Positions 38,373 through 49,302 of a DNA stretch of 64,000 nt are shown here, one piece after another; the stretch's first letter is position 1, and every line of letters begins with the position of its first letter. The stretch spans positions 537,393-601,392 of the forward strand of contig NZ_SDEA01000001.1 of NCBI RefSeq assembly GCF_004522155.1. The letters are read 5' to 3'. The position numbers were made by a program, and so were the translations under genes. The notes beneath the pieces are model-generated. The model saw nothing but the letters and a program-made list of their open reading frames with translations. It searched no databases and was not told the origin of the DNA. Origin of the DNA: Paracoccus luteus. GTDB taxonomy: Bacteria > Pseudomonadota > Alphaproteobacteria > Rhodobacterales > Rhodobacteraceae.

Positions 38373-40477
38373 CCGCGCTGGCGTTCGATCCGCTGCTGCC
38401 CTGGGCGGCAGTGGGCGCGCTTGGCGCGCTGGGGCTGCTGGCGGCGGCCGTGGCGTGGTGGCGCGGCCTGCGCGGCTGGGGCTTTCGCGGGCTGGCCGCG
38501 CTGGCGCTGACCGCCGCGCTGGCCGGGCCGGTGCTGGACAGCGGCATCCGCCGCAGCTTGAGCGACATCGTCATCCTGATCGAGGATGCCAGCGCCAGCC
38601 AGACCCTGCCCGGCCGCGCCGAACAGGCGCGCGCGGGGGTGGACGCGCTGGCGGCATCCGTTGGTGCCCTGCCGGGGACCGAGCTGCGCCGCATCCGGCT
38701 GGGCGACGATCCCGACGGCACGCTGCTGGGCGCGGCGCTGACGCAGGCGCTGGCGGCCGAACCCGAGGGCCGCGTGGCGGGCGTGATCGCCGTCACCGAC
38801 GGGCGCGCCCACGATCCGGCCGCGATCCCCGCGGGCGCGCCCGCGCCGGTCCATGTGGTCCTGACCGGGCAGCCCGCCGACTGGGACCGGCGGCTGGTCA
38901 TCGACGAGGCCCCGGCATTCGGCCTGATCGGCCAGCCCGTCACCATCCGCCTGCGGATCGAGGATCAGGGCGCGGTGCCCCCCGCCATCGCGGGCGGTGC
39001 GGCGACGCTGCGCCTGTCGATCGACGGCGCCGACGAACAGGTGCTGGCGGTGCCGCCCGGCGTCGTCATCGACGTGCCGGTGACGCCCGCCCATGCCGGA
39101 CAGAACGTCGTGTCGGCCCGCATCGACCCGCCCGAGGCCGCGCCCGCGCAGCTGACCGACCTGAACGACACCGCCGTCATTCAGATCGAGGGGGTCCGCG
39201 ACCGGCTGCGCGTCCTGCTGGTGTCGGGCGAGCCGCACGCGGGCGAAAGAACGTGGCGCAACCTGCTGAAATCCGACACGAACGTCGATCTGGTGCATTT
39301 CACCATCCTGCGCCCGCCCGACAAGATGGACGGCGTGCCCATCGAAGAACTGGCGCTGATCGCCTTTCCGACCGACGCGCTGTTTCGCGACCGGATCGGG
39401 GATTTCGACCTGATCATCTTTGACCGCTATCGCATCCGGGGCATCCTGCCGGCCGACTATCTCGAAAACATCCGCCGCTATGTCGAGGAGGGGGGCGCGG
39501 TGCTGGTCGCCTCGGGGCCGGAGATGGCGGGCGTGGAAAGCCTGCACCTGTCGCCACTGGGGCCGGTCCTGCCGGGGCGTCCCACCGGGCGCATGCTGGA
39601 ACAGCCGTTCCGGCCCGCGCTGACCGACGCGGGGCGGCGCCATCCGGTGACCGCCGGGCTGCCCGGCGCCGAGGGCGCGCAGCCCGCATGGGGACGCTGG
39701 CTGCGCATGGGCGAGATCATTCCCGACGCCGGTGCCGAGGTGCTGATGACCGGCGCGGCCGATCAGCCGCTGCTGGTCGTAAACCGCGTGGGAAAGGGGC
39801 GGGTGGCGCTCTTGACCTCGGACCAGGTGTGGCTGTGGGACCGGGGGTTCGAGGGCGGGGGGCCGCAGCTGGAACTGCTGCGCCGCGTCGCGCACTGGTC
39901 GATGAAGGAACCCGAGCTGGAGGAGGAATCGCTGTCGGCGCAGGTCGCCGCGGACCGGACGGTGACGGTGACGCGGCACACGATGGGCGACAGCGCGGGG
40001 CCGGTCACGGTGGCCGGGCCGGACGGGCAGACCCGGACGCTGGCGCTGACGGATGAGGGCGACGGGCGCTTTGCCGCAAGCTTTGCAGCCGACCGGCCGG
40101 GGCTTTACCGGCTGGCCGACGGCGATCTGACGCGGCTGGTCGCGGTGGCGGCCGCCGCCCCGCGCGAGTTCGAGGAAACTGTCGCCGACCCCGCCGCGCT
40201 GGCCGGGCTGGTCGAGGCGACGGGCGGGTCGGTCGCGCGGCTGTCGGACGGCGTGCCGGGCGTGCGCGCGGTCCGCGCCGGACGCCCCGCCGCCGGCATG
40301 GGTGTCGCCGCGCCTTGGATCGGCATCACCCCGCGCGGCGCGCAATCGGTCGAGGGCACGACGCGGCGGCCGCTGATGCCGCAGTGGGCATGGCTGGCGC
40401 TGATCGCCGGGCTTGCGCTGGCCGCCTGGCTGGTCGAAGGCGGGCGCCTGCGAGGCCGCGTCCAGGATCAAGGATAA
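38369..40477 (+). CDS. Membrane protein with vWA-like and glutamine-amidotransferase-like domains
   Basis: 702 aa, GTG start overlapping the previous stop. Two N-terminal membrane segments (residues 10-30 and 40-55) are followed by a vWA-like fold (DIVILIEDASASQTL, VIAVTDGRA). A central amidotransferase-like domain (YRIRGILPADYLENIRRYVE, VLVASGPEMAG) and a C-terminal membrane segment (WAWLALIAGLALAAWLV) complete it. No complete catalytic triad can be assigned. It is the fifth member of the MoxR operon and probably forms a periplasmic complex with the BatA-like protein. Confidence 0.85.
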   Translation: MTALAFDPLLPWAAVGALGALGLLAAAVAWWRGLRGWGFRGLAALALTAALAGPVLDSGIRRSLSDIVILIEDASASQTLPGRAEQARAGVDALAASVGALPGTELRRIRLGDDPDGTLLGAALTQALAAEPEGRVAGVIAVTDGRAHDPAAIPAGAPAPVHVVLTGQPADWDRRLVIDEAPAFGLIGQPVTIRLRIEDQGAVPPAIAGGAATLRLSIDGADEQVLAVPPGVVIDVPVTPAHAGQNVVSARIDPPEAAPAQLTDLNDTAVIQIEGVRDRLRVLLVSGEPHAGERTWRNLLKSDTNVDLVHFTILRPPDKMDGVPIEELALIAFPTDALFRDRIGDFDLIIFDRYRIRGILPADYLENIRRYVEEGGAVLVASGPEMAGVESLHLSPLGPVLPGRPTGRMLEQPFRPALTDAGRRHPVTAGLPGAEGAQPAWGRWLRMGEIIPDAGAEVLMTGAADQPLLVVNRVGKGRVALLTSDQVWLWDRGFEGGGPQLELLRRVAHWSMKEPELEEESLSAQVAADRTVTVTRHTMGDSAGPVTVAGPDGQTRTLALTDEGDGRFAASFAADRPGLYRLADGDLTRLVAVAAAAPREFEETVADPAALAGLVEATGGSVARLSDGVPGVRAVRAGRPAAGMGVAAPWIGITPRGAQSVEGTTRRPLMPQWAWLALIAGLALAAWLVEGGRLRGRVQDQG

Positions 40478-40484
40478 GCTGCAA

Positions 40485-41876
40485 GTGACTGACATCAGAC
40501 GACGAACATTCGTGACCGGCCTGCTGGCCGTGACGGCGACCGTGACGGCGACGGGGGCGCTGGCCGATGCGCCGCGCCCGCCCCGCAAGCGGGTGCCCCC
40601 GCCCGAGGTGCTGCTGCCCCGCGCGCGGCTGGGGGACGCCCGGCTGGGCTGGGCGGTGGTGGACCGGACCGGCGCGCTGATCGAGGGGCGCAGCGCGGGC
40701 GACCCCATGCCGCCCGCCAGCACGCTGAAGACGGTGACCGCGCTTTACGCGCTGGACCGGCTGGGCGGCGATCATCGCTTTGTCACCCGCGTCCTGCGCT
40801 CGGGCGACACGCTGGTTCTGGCGGGCGGGGGCGATCCGTCGCTGGACAGCGACCGTCTGGCGCAACTGGCCACCGAGGTCGCCGCGGCCGCGGGCGACTG
40901 GCGGCCGGTGCGGCTGGCGGTCTGGGGCGGCGCGCTGCCGCGCGTCGATCAAATCGCGCCGGGGCAGGCGGTGCAGCTGGCCTATAACCCGACGCTGTCG
41001 GGCATGATGCTGAACCACAACCGCGTCCGGCTGGGCTGGCGCTGCGCGGAACGCTGCGACCTGACGATGACGGCGACGGGCACCCGGCAGGCGCCGCGCG
41101 CCTTCGGCATCGACGCCGCGCTGGCGCCCGCGTGGTCGCACCGGGCGGACGCGGGCGGCGAAAGCTGGGGGGTGCCGCGTTCGACCCTGGGGCGGTCGGG
41201 GGAACGCTGGCTGCCCGTGCGCAACCCCGAACTGTATGCGGGCGACGTGTTCCAGACGCTATGCCGCGCCGCCGGCCTGCCGATCCGGGCGGTCGAGGTG
41301 GCCGGGGCCGAACCCACGGGCAGCCTGCTGGCCGGATCCGCCAGCCTGCCGCTGCGCGACATCCTGCGGGGGATGCTGAAATACTCGACCAATCTGACGG
41401 CCGAGGCGGTCGGGCTGGCGGCCAGCGGCGCGGGCGACCTGCCGGCGTCGGCGGCCGCGATGCGCGACTGGGTGGCCGCGCAGGGCGTCGGCGGGGCCGA
41501 GTTCGCCGACCATTCCGGGCTGGGCGCGTCCAGCCGCATCGCGCCGCTGGTGCTGGCGCGGCTGCTGGCGCCGTCCGCAGACGTGCTGCGGCCGCTGCTG
41601 AACGCGGACCCGGTGGGGCCGGTGGGATTGCCGGTCAACGCCAAGACCGGGACGCTGAACTTTGTCGCGAACCTTGCGGGCTATGCCACCCGGCCGGACG
41701 GGGCCGAGCTGTCGTTCGCCTGCATGATCGGGGACGAGGGGCGGCGGCAGGCCAGCGAGGGCGCGGAACTGCCCGATGGCGTGATCGGCTGGACCGACCG
41801 CGCCCGGTCCTTGCAGGCGGCGCTGTTGATGGGCTTGGGCAACGAGCCGCCGCGCCCGCTGCCGCCCGAGATCTGA
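40485..41876 (+). CDS. dacB: D-alanyl-D-alanine carboxypeptidase/endopeptidase (PBP4)
   Basis: 463 aa from the GTG at 40485, with AAGGAT before it. A Tat-like leader (RRRTFVTGLLAVTATVTATG) is followed by the S13 peptidase domain. The three active-site motifs are present: STLK (near residue 80), YSTN (near 302) and KTGT (near 387). It trims and cleaves peptidoglycan peptides in the periplasm. Seven bases after the MoxR operon, it is likely co-transcribed, tying that operon to wall metabolism. Confidence 0.92.
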   Translation: MTDIRRRTFVTGLLAVTATVTATGALADAPRPPRKRVPPPEVLLPRARLGDARLGWAVVDRTGALIEGRSAGDPMPPASTLKTVTALYALDRLGGDHRFVTRVLRSGDTLVLAGGGDPSLDSDRLAQLATEVAAAAGDWRPVRLAVWGGALPRVDQIAPGQAVQLAYNPTLSGMMLNHNRVRLGWRCAERCDLTMTATGTRQAPRAFGIDAALAPAWSHRADAGGESWGVPRSTLGRSGERWLPVRNPELYAGDVFQTLCRAAGLPIRAVEVAGAEPTGSLLAGSASLPLRDILRGMLKYSTNLTAEAVGLAASGAGDLPASAAAMRDWVAAQGVGGAEFADHSGLGASSRIAPLVLARLLAPSADVLRPLLNADPVGPVGLPVNAKTGTLNFVANLAGYATRPDGAELSFACMIGDEGRRQASEGAELPDGVIGWTDRARSLQAALLMGLGNEPPRPLPPEI

Positions 41877-41882
41877 GGCGTC

Positions 41883-42311
41883 TCAGCCCTGCAGCAGCTG
41901 GTGGCGGGCGCGGGCCGACAGCTCGATCGCGGCGGCGTGCAGGCGCGAGATGTCCAGCTGGTCGCGGATCTCGACCAGCATCCGCAGTTCCGCGTCGCGC
42001 AGCCGGCCGTCGGCGGCGGCCACGTCGCAGGCCAGCGCATAGGCCGTGTCGTAAAGCCGGGGCGGCAGGGCGTCGCGCACCAGGCCGAACAGCGCGTCAA
42101 GGCCGTCCTCTTCCTCGAACAGGGTCATCACCGTCTGCGACACGGCCCGCAGCCGGTCGATGTCATAGCTGGCAAAGACCGGCGTGTGGTTCACGATCCG
42201 TTCGATCGCGACCAGTTCGGCCGTGCGCACCGTCTCGTCCGAGGCAGAGACGGCGACCATCACCGCGACCAGCGCGTCGCAGGGGGAAAACGAGGGAAGT
42301 TCGATGGGCAC
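41883..42311 (-). CDS. TerB-like protein
   Basis: 142 aa from a GTG at 42311; a longer reading would run into the divergent lysS start. The TerB fold shows in [20 protein letters not shown], then [20 protein letters not shown], with acidic residues able to bind metal. Tellurite resistance itself is not implied; such stand-alone TerB proteins are common in Rhodobacteraceae and of unknown role. Convergent with dacB, six bases apart. Confidence 0.8.
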   Translation of the reverse strand: MPIELPSFSPCDALVAVMVAVSASDETVRTAELVAIERIVNHTPVFASYDIDRLRAVSQTVMTLFEEEDGLDALFGLVRDALPPRLYDTAYALACDVAAADGRLRDAELRMLVEIRDQLDISRLHAAAIELSARARHQLLQG

Positions 42312-42387
42312 GGGCGGCGGCTTTCGGGGATTGTTGACGATGGCCCGCCCGACCGCTAGGCGGATCGCCGAACGGACGGAGAGAGCG

Positions 42388-43968
42388 ATGACCACCCTGC
42401 GCGATGCGGCGATGAATTCCAAGGCCTGGCCCTTTGAAGAAGCGCGCCGGGTGCTGAAACGCTATGAGAAGAAAGACCCGGCCAAGGGGTTCGTGCTGTT
42501 CGAGACGGGCTATGGGCCGTCCGGCCTGCCCCATATCGGCACCTTCGGCGAGGTCGCGCGGACGACGATGATCCGCCGCGCGTTCGAGATGATCAGCGAC
42601 ATCCCCACGCGGCTGTTCTGCTTTTCCGACGACATGGACGGGATGCGGAAGGTGCCCGAGAACGTGCCGCAGCAGGAGATGCTGAAACAGCACCTGCAGT
42701 TGCCGCTGACCAGCGTGCCGGACCCGTTCGGCGAATACCCCAGCTTTGGCGACCACAACAACGCCATGCTGCGGCGGTTCCTGGACACCTTCGGCTTTGA
42801 ATACGAGTTCATCAGCGCGACCGAGTTCTATAAATCCGGGCAGTTCAACGACACGCTGCGGCTGGCCGCCGAGCGTTACGACGCCATCATGGAGATCATG
42901 CTGGCCAGCCTGCGCGAGGAACGCCAGCAGACCTATTCCTGCTTCCTGCCGATCCACCCGGAAACGGGGCGGGTGCTGTATGTCCCGATCAGGAATGTGG
43001 ACGCGGCCCGCGGCGAGATCACCTTTGACGACGAGACGGGGCGCGAATGGACGCTGCCCGTCACCGGCGGCAACGTAAAGCTGCAGTGGAAGCCCGACTT
43101 CGGCGCCCGCTGGGCCGCGCTTGACGTCGATTTCGAGATGTATGGCAAGGACCATTCCACCAACACGCCGATCTATGACGGCATCTGCGAGGTGCTGGGC
43201 GGCCGCGCGCCCGAGCATTTCAGCTATGAGCTGTTTCTGGACCAGCACGGGCAGAAAATCAGCAAGTCCAAGGGCAACGGACTGTCGATCGACGAATGGC
43301 TGACCTATGCGGCGACCGAAAGCCTGTCCTATTTCATGTATCAGAAGCCCAAGACGGCCAAGCGCATGTATTTCGACGTCATCCCCAAGGCGGTCGACGA
43401 GTATCACCAGCAGCTGCGCGCCTATCCCGACCAGACGCCGGACCAGCAGCTGGCGAACCCCGTGTGGCACATCCACGGCGGCGATGTGCCCGAAAGCCGG
43501 ATGGTGGTGCCCTTCGCCATGCTGCTGAACCTTGCCAGCGTGTCGGGGGCCGAGGACAAGGACCGGCTGTGGGGGTTCATCCGCCGCTATGCGCCCGACG
43601 CCAGCCCCGAGACGCACCCCGACCTGGACGCGGCTGCGGGGTTCGCGGTGCGGTATTACAAGGACTTCGTCGCCCCCTCGCGCGCGTTCCGCGCCCCCGA
43701 TGCGCGCGAACGCGCCGCGCTGCAGGATCTGGCGGCGCGGCTGGCGGCCTGGGACGGCGCGGCCGACCCCGAGGCGCTGCAGGCGATGGTCTATGCCGTC
43801 GGCCGCGACCACGGGTTCGATCCGATGAAGGACTGGTTCGCCGCGCTTTACCAGGTTCTGCTGGGCGCGGAACAGGGGCCGCGGTTCGGCGGGTTCATCG
43901 CGCTGTTCGGGATCGGCGAAACCGGGGCGCTGATCGGACGCGCGCTGGACGGCAGCCTGACCGCCTGA
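42388..43968 (+). CDS. lysS: Lysyl-tRNA synthetase, class I
   Basis: 526 aa from the ATG at 42388 with GGACGGAGAG upstream. Class I signatures are HIGTFGE (HIGH variant, near residue 52) and KISKSKGNG (near 292), with the LysRS-I text [16 protein letters not shown] and [14 protein letters not shown]. Alphaproteobacteria use this archaeal-type enzyme instead of class II LysS. It attaches lysine to tRNA-Lys in the cytosol. Confidence 0.96.
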   Translation: MTTLRDAAMNSKAWPFEEARRVLKRYEKKDPAKGFVLFETGYGPSGLPHIGTFGEVARTTMIRRAFEMISDIPTRLFCFSDDMDGMRKVPENVPQQEMLKQHLQLPLTSVPDPFGEYPSFGDHNNAMLRRFLDTFGFEYEFISATEFYKSGQFNDTLRLAAERYDAIMEIMLASLREERQQTYSCFLPIHPETGRVLYVPIRNVDAARGEITFDDETGREWTLPVTGGNVKLQWKPDFGARWAALDVDFEMYGKDHSTNTPIYDGICEVLGGRAPEHFSYELFLDQHGQKISKSKGNGLSIDEWLTYAATESLSYFMYQKPKTAKRMYFDVIPKAVDEYHQQLRAYPDQTPDQQLANPVWHIHGGDVPESRMVVPFAMLLNLASVSGAEDKDRLWGFIRRYAPDASPETHPDLDAAAGFAVRYYKDFVAPSRAFRAPDARERAALQDLAARLAAWDGAADPEALQAMVYAVGRDHGFDPMKDWFAALYQVLLGAEQGPRFGGFIALFGIGETGALIGRALDGSLTA

Positions 43969-44005
43969 GGTTTCTGCCCCAACCGTTTGATTTCTGATTG
44001 TTCAT

Positions 44006-44030
44006 CCGCGACGGCGGGCCGCTGTCGCGG
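44006..44030 (+). terminator. Hairpin after lysS
   Basis: CCGCGAC-G-GCGG-G-CCGC-T-GTCGCGG forms an eleven-pair stem with one G.T opposition, 37 bases past the lysS stop. No T tract follows. It is a possible terminator or 3' stabiliser. The rest of the 184-base gap up to the beta-helix gene presumably includes its promoter. Confidence 0.4.
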
Positions 44031-44152
44031 CTTGGCCGTTGCGCGCCGCGCCGTTGCCGCGCGCGCCGGGTTAACGCTTTGTCAACGCGCCGGCTGCAGT
44101 CTCTGCCCGATCGCGGGGTTTGTCGCCCCGCAGCCGATACGGGAGAAGACGC

Positions 44153-46444
44153 ATGAACATCGCCATCACCGCCGGATTGCAACTGATGCCGCCCGCGTTT
44201 TCGGCCGGGCTGTCGGCCTGGTCCAGCGAGAACGGGTTGACCGGGGACGCAAGCTGGGCCGGTGCTGCCAACGCGGCCATCGTGCCGGCCGACCAGGATT
44301 TCGGCGCCTGCCTTGAAATCCTCAAGCAGCAGGACGTGACGCGGCTGCGGTTCCGCGGCGAGACGCCGATCCTTGCCGGCACCTATCTGCGGATCTCGGC
44401 CCGGATCAAGGCGGTGGCGGGCAACCTGCCGCAGGTGCGGATCGGGGCCTGGGCGGGTACCGCGGGGCGCGTCCGCGTCCCCGGCGTGACCGAGACCGGG
44501 CCGGCCGTGCCCCTGCCCGCATACGGCCAGATCGTCGAGGTCGCGGCGGTGGTGGCCACCGGCAACCGGCCCGGCGTCGACATGGCCTGGGGCAATACGG
44601 CCAGCCTTGGTCATTTCGGCATCGACCTGATCGGCCCGAACGGCGGCGCCGTCCGCATCGAAAGCATCCGCATCGAGGACGTGACCGCGGCCTTTCTGCC
44701 GGGCCTGATCGACTGGGTCGACGTGCGCGATTTCGGCGCGCGGGGCGACGGTGTGACCGACGACCGCGCCGCCTTCCTGCGCGCCGACACCGCCGCCGCG
44801 GGCGGGTCGGTGCTGGTCCCCGAGGGCGTCTATTTCATCGGCGACGACCTCAGCATGGACAGCCCGGTCCGGTTCCGCGGCTCGCTGAAGATGCCGCGCG
44901 CCGCGCGCCTGGGGCTGCGCCGGGGGTTCGACTTTCCGACCTATGCCGATGCGTTCGGCGACGAGACCGAGGGGCTGAAGCGCGGCCTGCAGGCGCTGTT
45001 CGATTATGTCGATCACGGCAGCTTTGACCTGTGCGGGCGCAAGGTGGACCTGACCGAGCCGCTGGTGATGAAGGACATCGCCCCCGGCCTGACGGTGTTC
45101 AGCGCGCGGCGCGTGCTGATGAACGGCCAGATCGCCATCGCCAACCCCGCCGCCTTTGCGACGCGGACGGTCAGTTCGGTCGGCACCTATGATCCCGGCA
45201 ACGCGACCGAACTGCGCGGCGTGGCGCAGGTCGCCCAGATCGAGGTGGGATCGCGCGTCACCGGCCCCGGCGTCGGGCGCGAGGTCTATGTCCGCGCCCG
45301 CAACATCGCCGCCGGCACGCTGACCCTGTCGCAGCCGCTGTATGGCGGGGCGGGCACCCGCAGCTATACCTTCCTGCGCTATCGCTATGCGTTCGACTTT
45401 TCGGGCGTGGCGCAGATCGACCGGTTCCACTTCCTCAACATCGACTTCGGCTTGGATGACGGGGCCAGCGGCGTCATGCTGCCGCCCGAAGGGTCGATCT
45501 GGACGTTCCGGGACTGTTCATTCGCCAGGCCGAAGGACCGGGCGATCACCTCGATCGGGGGCGGCTGCCAGGGCATGGTCGTCGACCGCTGCGATTTCCT
45601 GGCCCCCGACATGGGCGAGCTGGCGCAGAACCGCACCAGCGTGGCGATCAACATCAACAGCAACGACAACAAGATCCGCGACAACCGCTTTGTGCGCTTT
45701 GGGCATTTCTGCGTGGCCGCGGGCACGGGTCACATCATCTCGGGCAACCACTGGTTCCAGGGCGATACCGCCGATCAGGGCGTGCGCTTTGCCGGGCTGG
45801 TGCTGACCAGCCGCAACGCGCAGACGACGATCACGGGCAACTATGTGGACAACGCCTCGATCGAATGGACGAACGAACACCATGCCCGCCCGGCCGAGGT
45901 GACGAACACGCCGTTCGGCGGGCTGACGATCACCGGAAACACCTTCCTGTGTTCCCACACGGTCCCGAACTTTGCCTGGCTGGTCATCAAGCCCTTTGCG
46001 GCGGGCTATTTCGTCCACGGGCTGACCGTGACGGGCAACGTGTTCAAGGCGCTTTATGCCAACATCACGCGGGTGGACAAGGTGGACACGACCTTTGGCG
46101 ACCTGGACATGGCAAGGATGCGCAACATCCGGTTCGAGGGCAACAGCTTCAACGGCATCGCCACGTTCACGGCCAATCCCTGCGACGTGACATTCACCCA
46201 AGGGGCCGCGTCCAACCGCTGGATCGTGCCGACCGATGGCGTGCTGCCGTTCGGCGGCCATGCGATGAAGGTCGAATCGATCATCGCCGAAAGCGCGATC
46301 ACCAGCGCGGCGGGCGCCCGGATCGGCGAGGTGCCGTTCGTCCAGAACCAGCAGGGCGCGGTGAAAACGGCGGTGGCGCTGAACTTTGCCACGGCGGTCA
46401 AGGGCTCGGTCTCGGTCAAGGTCAGGATGGACGCGCCGAACTGA
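44153..46444 (+). CDS. Right-handed beta-helix protein (glycosyl hydrolase 28-related)
   Basis: 763 aa with GGAG eight bases before the ATG. Residues 1-180 form a beta-sandwich-like region without a signal peptide. WVDVRDFGARGDGVTDDRAA near 198 is the pectate-lyase-superfamily entry. Repeated coils follow (DNKIRDNRFVRFGH, GHIISGNHWFQGD, TTITGNYVDNASIE, GLTITGNTF). Close relatives occur widely in Rhodobacteraceae, from memory, with unknown function. A polysaccharide lyase, surface fibre or exopolysaccharide-modifying role is possible. A strong terminator ends the gene, so it is monocistronic. Confidence 0.85.
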   Translation: MNIAITAGLQLMPPAFSAGLSAWSSENGLTGDASWAGAANAAIVPADQDFGACLEILKQQDVTRLRFRGETPILAGTYLRISARIKAVAGNLPQVRIGAWAGTAGRVRVPGVTETGPAVPLPAYGQIVEVAAVVATGNRPGVDMAWGNTASLGHFGIDLIGPNGGAVRIESIRIEDVTAAFLPGLIDWVDVRDFGARGDGVTDDRAAFLRADTAAAGGSVLVPEGVYFIGDDLSMDSPVRFRGSLKMPRAARLGLRRGFDFPTYADAFGDETEGLKRGLQALFDYVDHGSFDLCGRKVDLTEPLVMKDIAPGLTVFSARRVLMNGQIAIANPAAFATRTVSSVGTYDPGNATELRGVAQVAQIEVGSRVTGPGVGREVYVRARNIAAGTLTLSQPLYGGAGTRSYTFLRYRYAFDFSGVAQIDRFHFLNIDFGLDDGASGVMLPPEGSIWTFRDCSFARPKDRAITSIGGGCQGMVVDRCDFLAPDMGELAQNRTSVAININSNDNKIRDNRFVRFGHFCVAAGTGHIISGNHWFQGDTADQGVRFAGLVLTSRNAQTTITGNYVDNASIEWTNEHHARPAEVTNTPFGGLTITGNTFLCSHTVPNFAWLVIKPFAAGYFVHGLTVTGNVFKALYANITRVDKVDTTFGDLDMARMRNIRFEGNSFNGIATFTANPCDVTFTQGAASNRWIVPTDGVLPFGGHAMKVESIIAESAITSAAGARIGEVPFVQNQQGAVKTAVALNFATAVKGSVSVKVRMDAPN

Positions 46445-46464
46445 TCGCGTTTTCCCGACGATTG

Positions 46465-46497
46465 GCCCCCCGGCAGAGCGATCTGCCGGGGGGCTTT
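46465..46497 (+). terminator. Strong terminator after the beta-helix gene
   Basis: A perfect thirteen-base stem (GCCCCCCGGCAGA/TCTGCCGGGGGGC) with a GCGA tetraloop is followed by TTTG. It lies 20 bases after the stop and just before the end of the convergent PNPOx-like gene. Confidence 0.85.
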
Positions 46498-46498
46498 G

Positions 46499-47032
46499 TC
46501 ATGCCGGGGTGTCGGGCGCCGCAAGGTCCGCGGGCGTCATCAGATGGGCGCGGCCGAAACCCGCGTTCAGCAGCCCGCCCACCGGTTCCAGCCGCCAGAA
46601 CCGGAAATCCGACAGGCCCAGATAGATGGCGGCCTTGGGGTCGCGCCTGCGCCAGTCCGCGGCCTGCGCCGGGCGCAGCGACGGGTCGGCGGGGGCCGCG
46701 CGCACCTGCAGCGACAGTCGCGGCCCGCTTAGCGGCGAGCCGCGCGCGTTCGCGGGGCCGTCGATCAGCAGGGCGGCGCGGGGATCGCGGCACAGCGCGC
46801 GGCTGTGCAGCGCCAGGTCCGACAACAGCGCCAGCGGCACGCCATCCGCGCCAAGCTGCAAGCCGATGCGCGAGGTCATCGGCCAGCCCGCCTCGTCCAG
46901 CACCGCCAGCGTCGCATGGCGCGCACCCTGCAGCAGCGACCACGCCAGCGCGCGCGAGGCGGGATCGGCGGATCGGTGCGGCTGAGGGGCGGCGGCGGGG
47001 TCTTGCGGCGGGCCTGTCGGCAATGGGTCCAT
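46499..47032 (-). CDS. Pyridoxamine 5'-phosphate oxidase-like (HugZ-type) protein
   Basis: 177 aa from the ATG at 47032. The split-barrel FMN-binding fold shows as RHATLAVLDEAGWPMTSRIG, then LALLSDLALHSRALCRDPRA and SLQVRA. A C-terminal region IYLGLSDFRFWRLEPVGGLL with GFGRAHLMTPADL resembles HugZ-like haem-utilisation proteins, which lack true PNPOx activity. The substrate is unknown. It is divergent from acs. Confidence 0.85.
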   Translation of the reverse strand: MDPLPTGPPQDPAAAPQPHRSADPASRALAWSLLQGARHATLAVLDEAGWPMTSRIGLQLGADGVPLALLSDLALHSRALCRDPRAALLIDGPANARGSPLSGPRLSLQVRAAPADPSLRPAQAADWRRRDPKAAIYLGLSDFRFWRLEPVGGLLNAGFGRAHLMTPADLAAPDTPA

Positions 47033-47135
47033 GCGGCAGTCCCCCGGCGGTGGCGCGGCCCTGTCCGACGGCCGGCCCAGCGGCATGATCCCGACGCCCC
47101 CTGTTTACAACACAGCACACTGAATGCGCGACATT

Positions 47136-47148
47136 TGCAATATTTGCA
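47136..47148. promoter_or_regulatory. Palindrome in the acs promoter region
   Basis: TGCAA-TAT-TTGCA is a perfect inverted repeat inside an A/T-rich patch 114 bases before the acs start. TTTGCAA half-sites of this sort are bound by RamB/ScfR-type regulators of acetate and propionate genes in other bacteria. The palindrome is seen; its regulator is a guess. Confidence 0.45.
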
Positions 47149-47261
47149 TGTGACAAGTGACCCGGTGTTTCGCTAGTTTCGCAGCAAGCCGGTCGCGCGA
47201 GCGGCCGACCCCGGCCGCGTGGAGGGTGGCCGGGACGATCGCCGAGGAAAGGGGAGGTTCC

Positions 47262-49217
<1,956 letters not shown>

Positions 49218-49302
49218 GGAGGCAGCGGGCGGTTCGTGAGGGAGGCGTGGCCGGCAGCAAGATCGGCCACGATGGAAGACATGGAAGGGAGACAAGGGAT
49301 CC

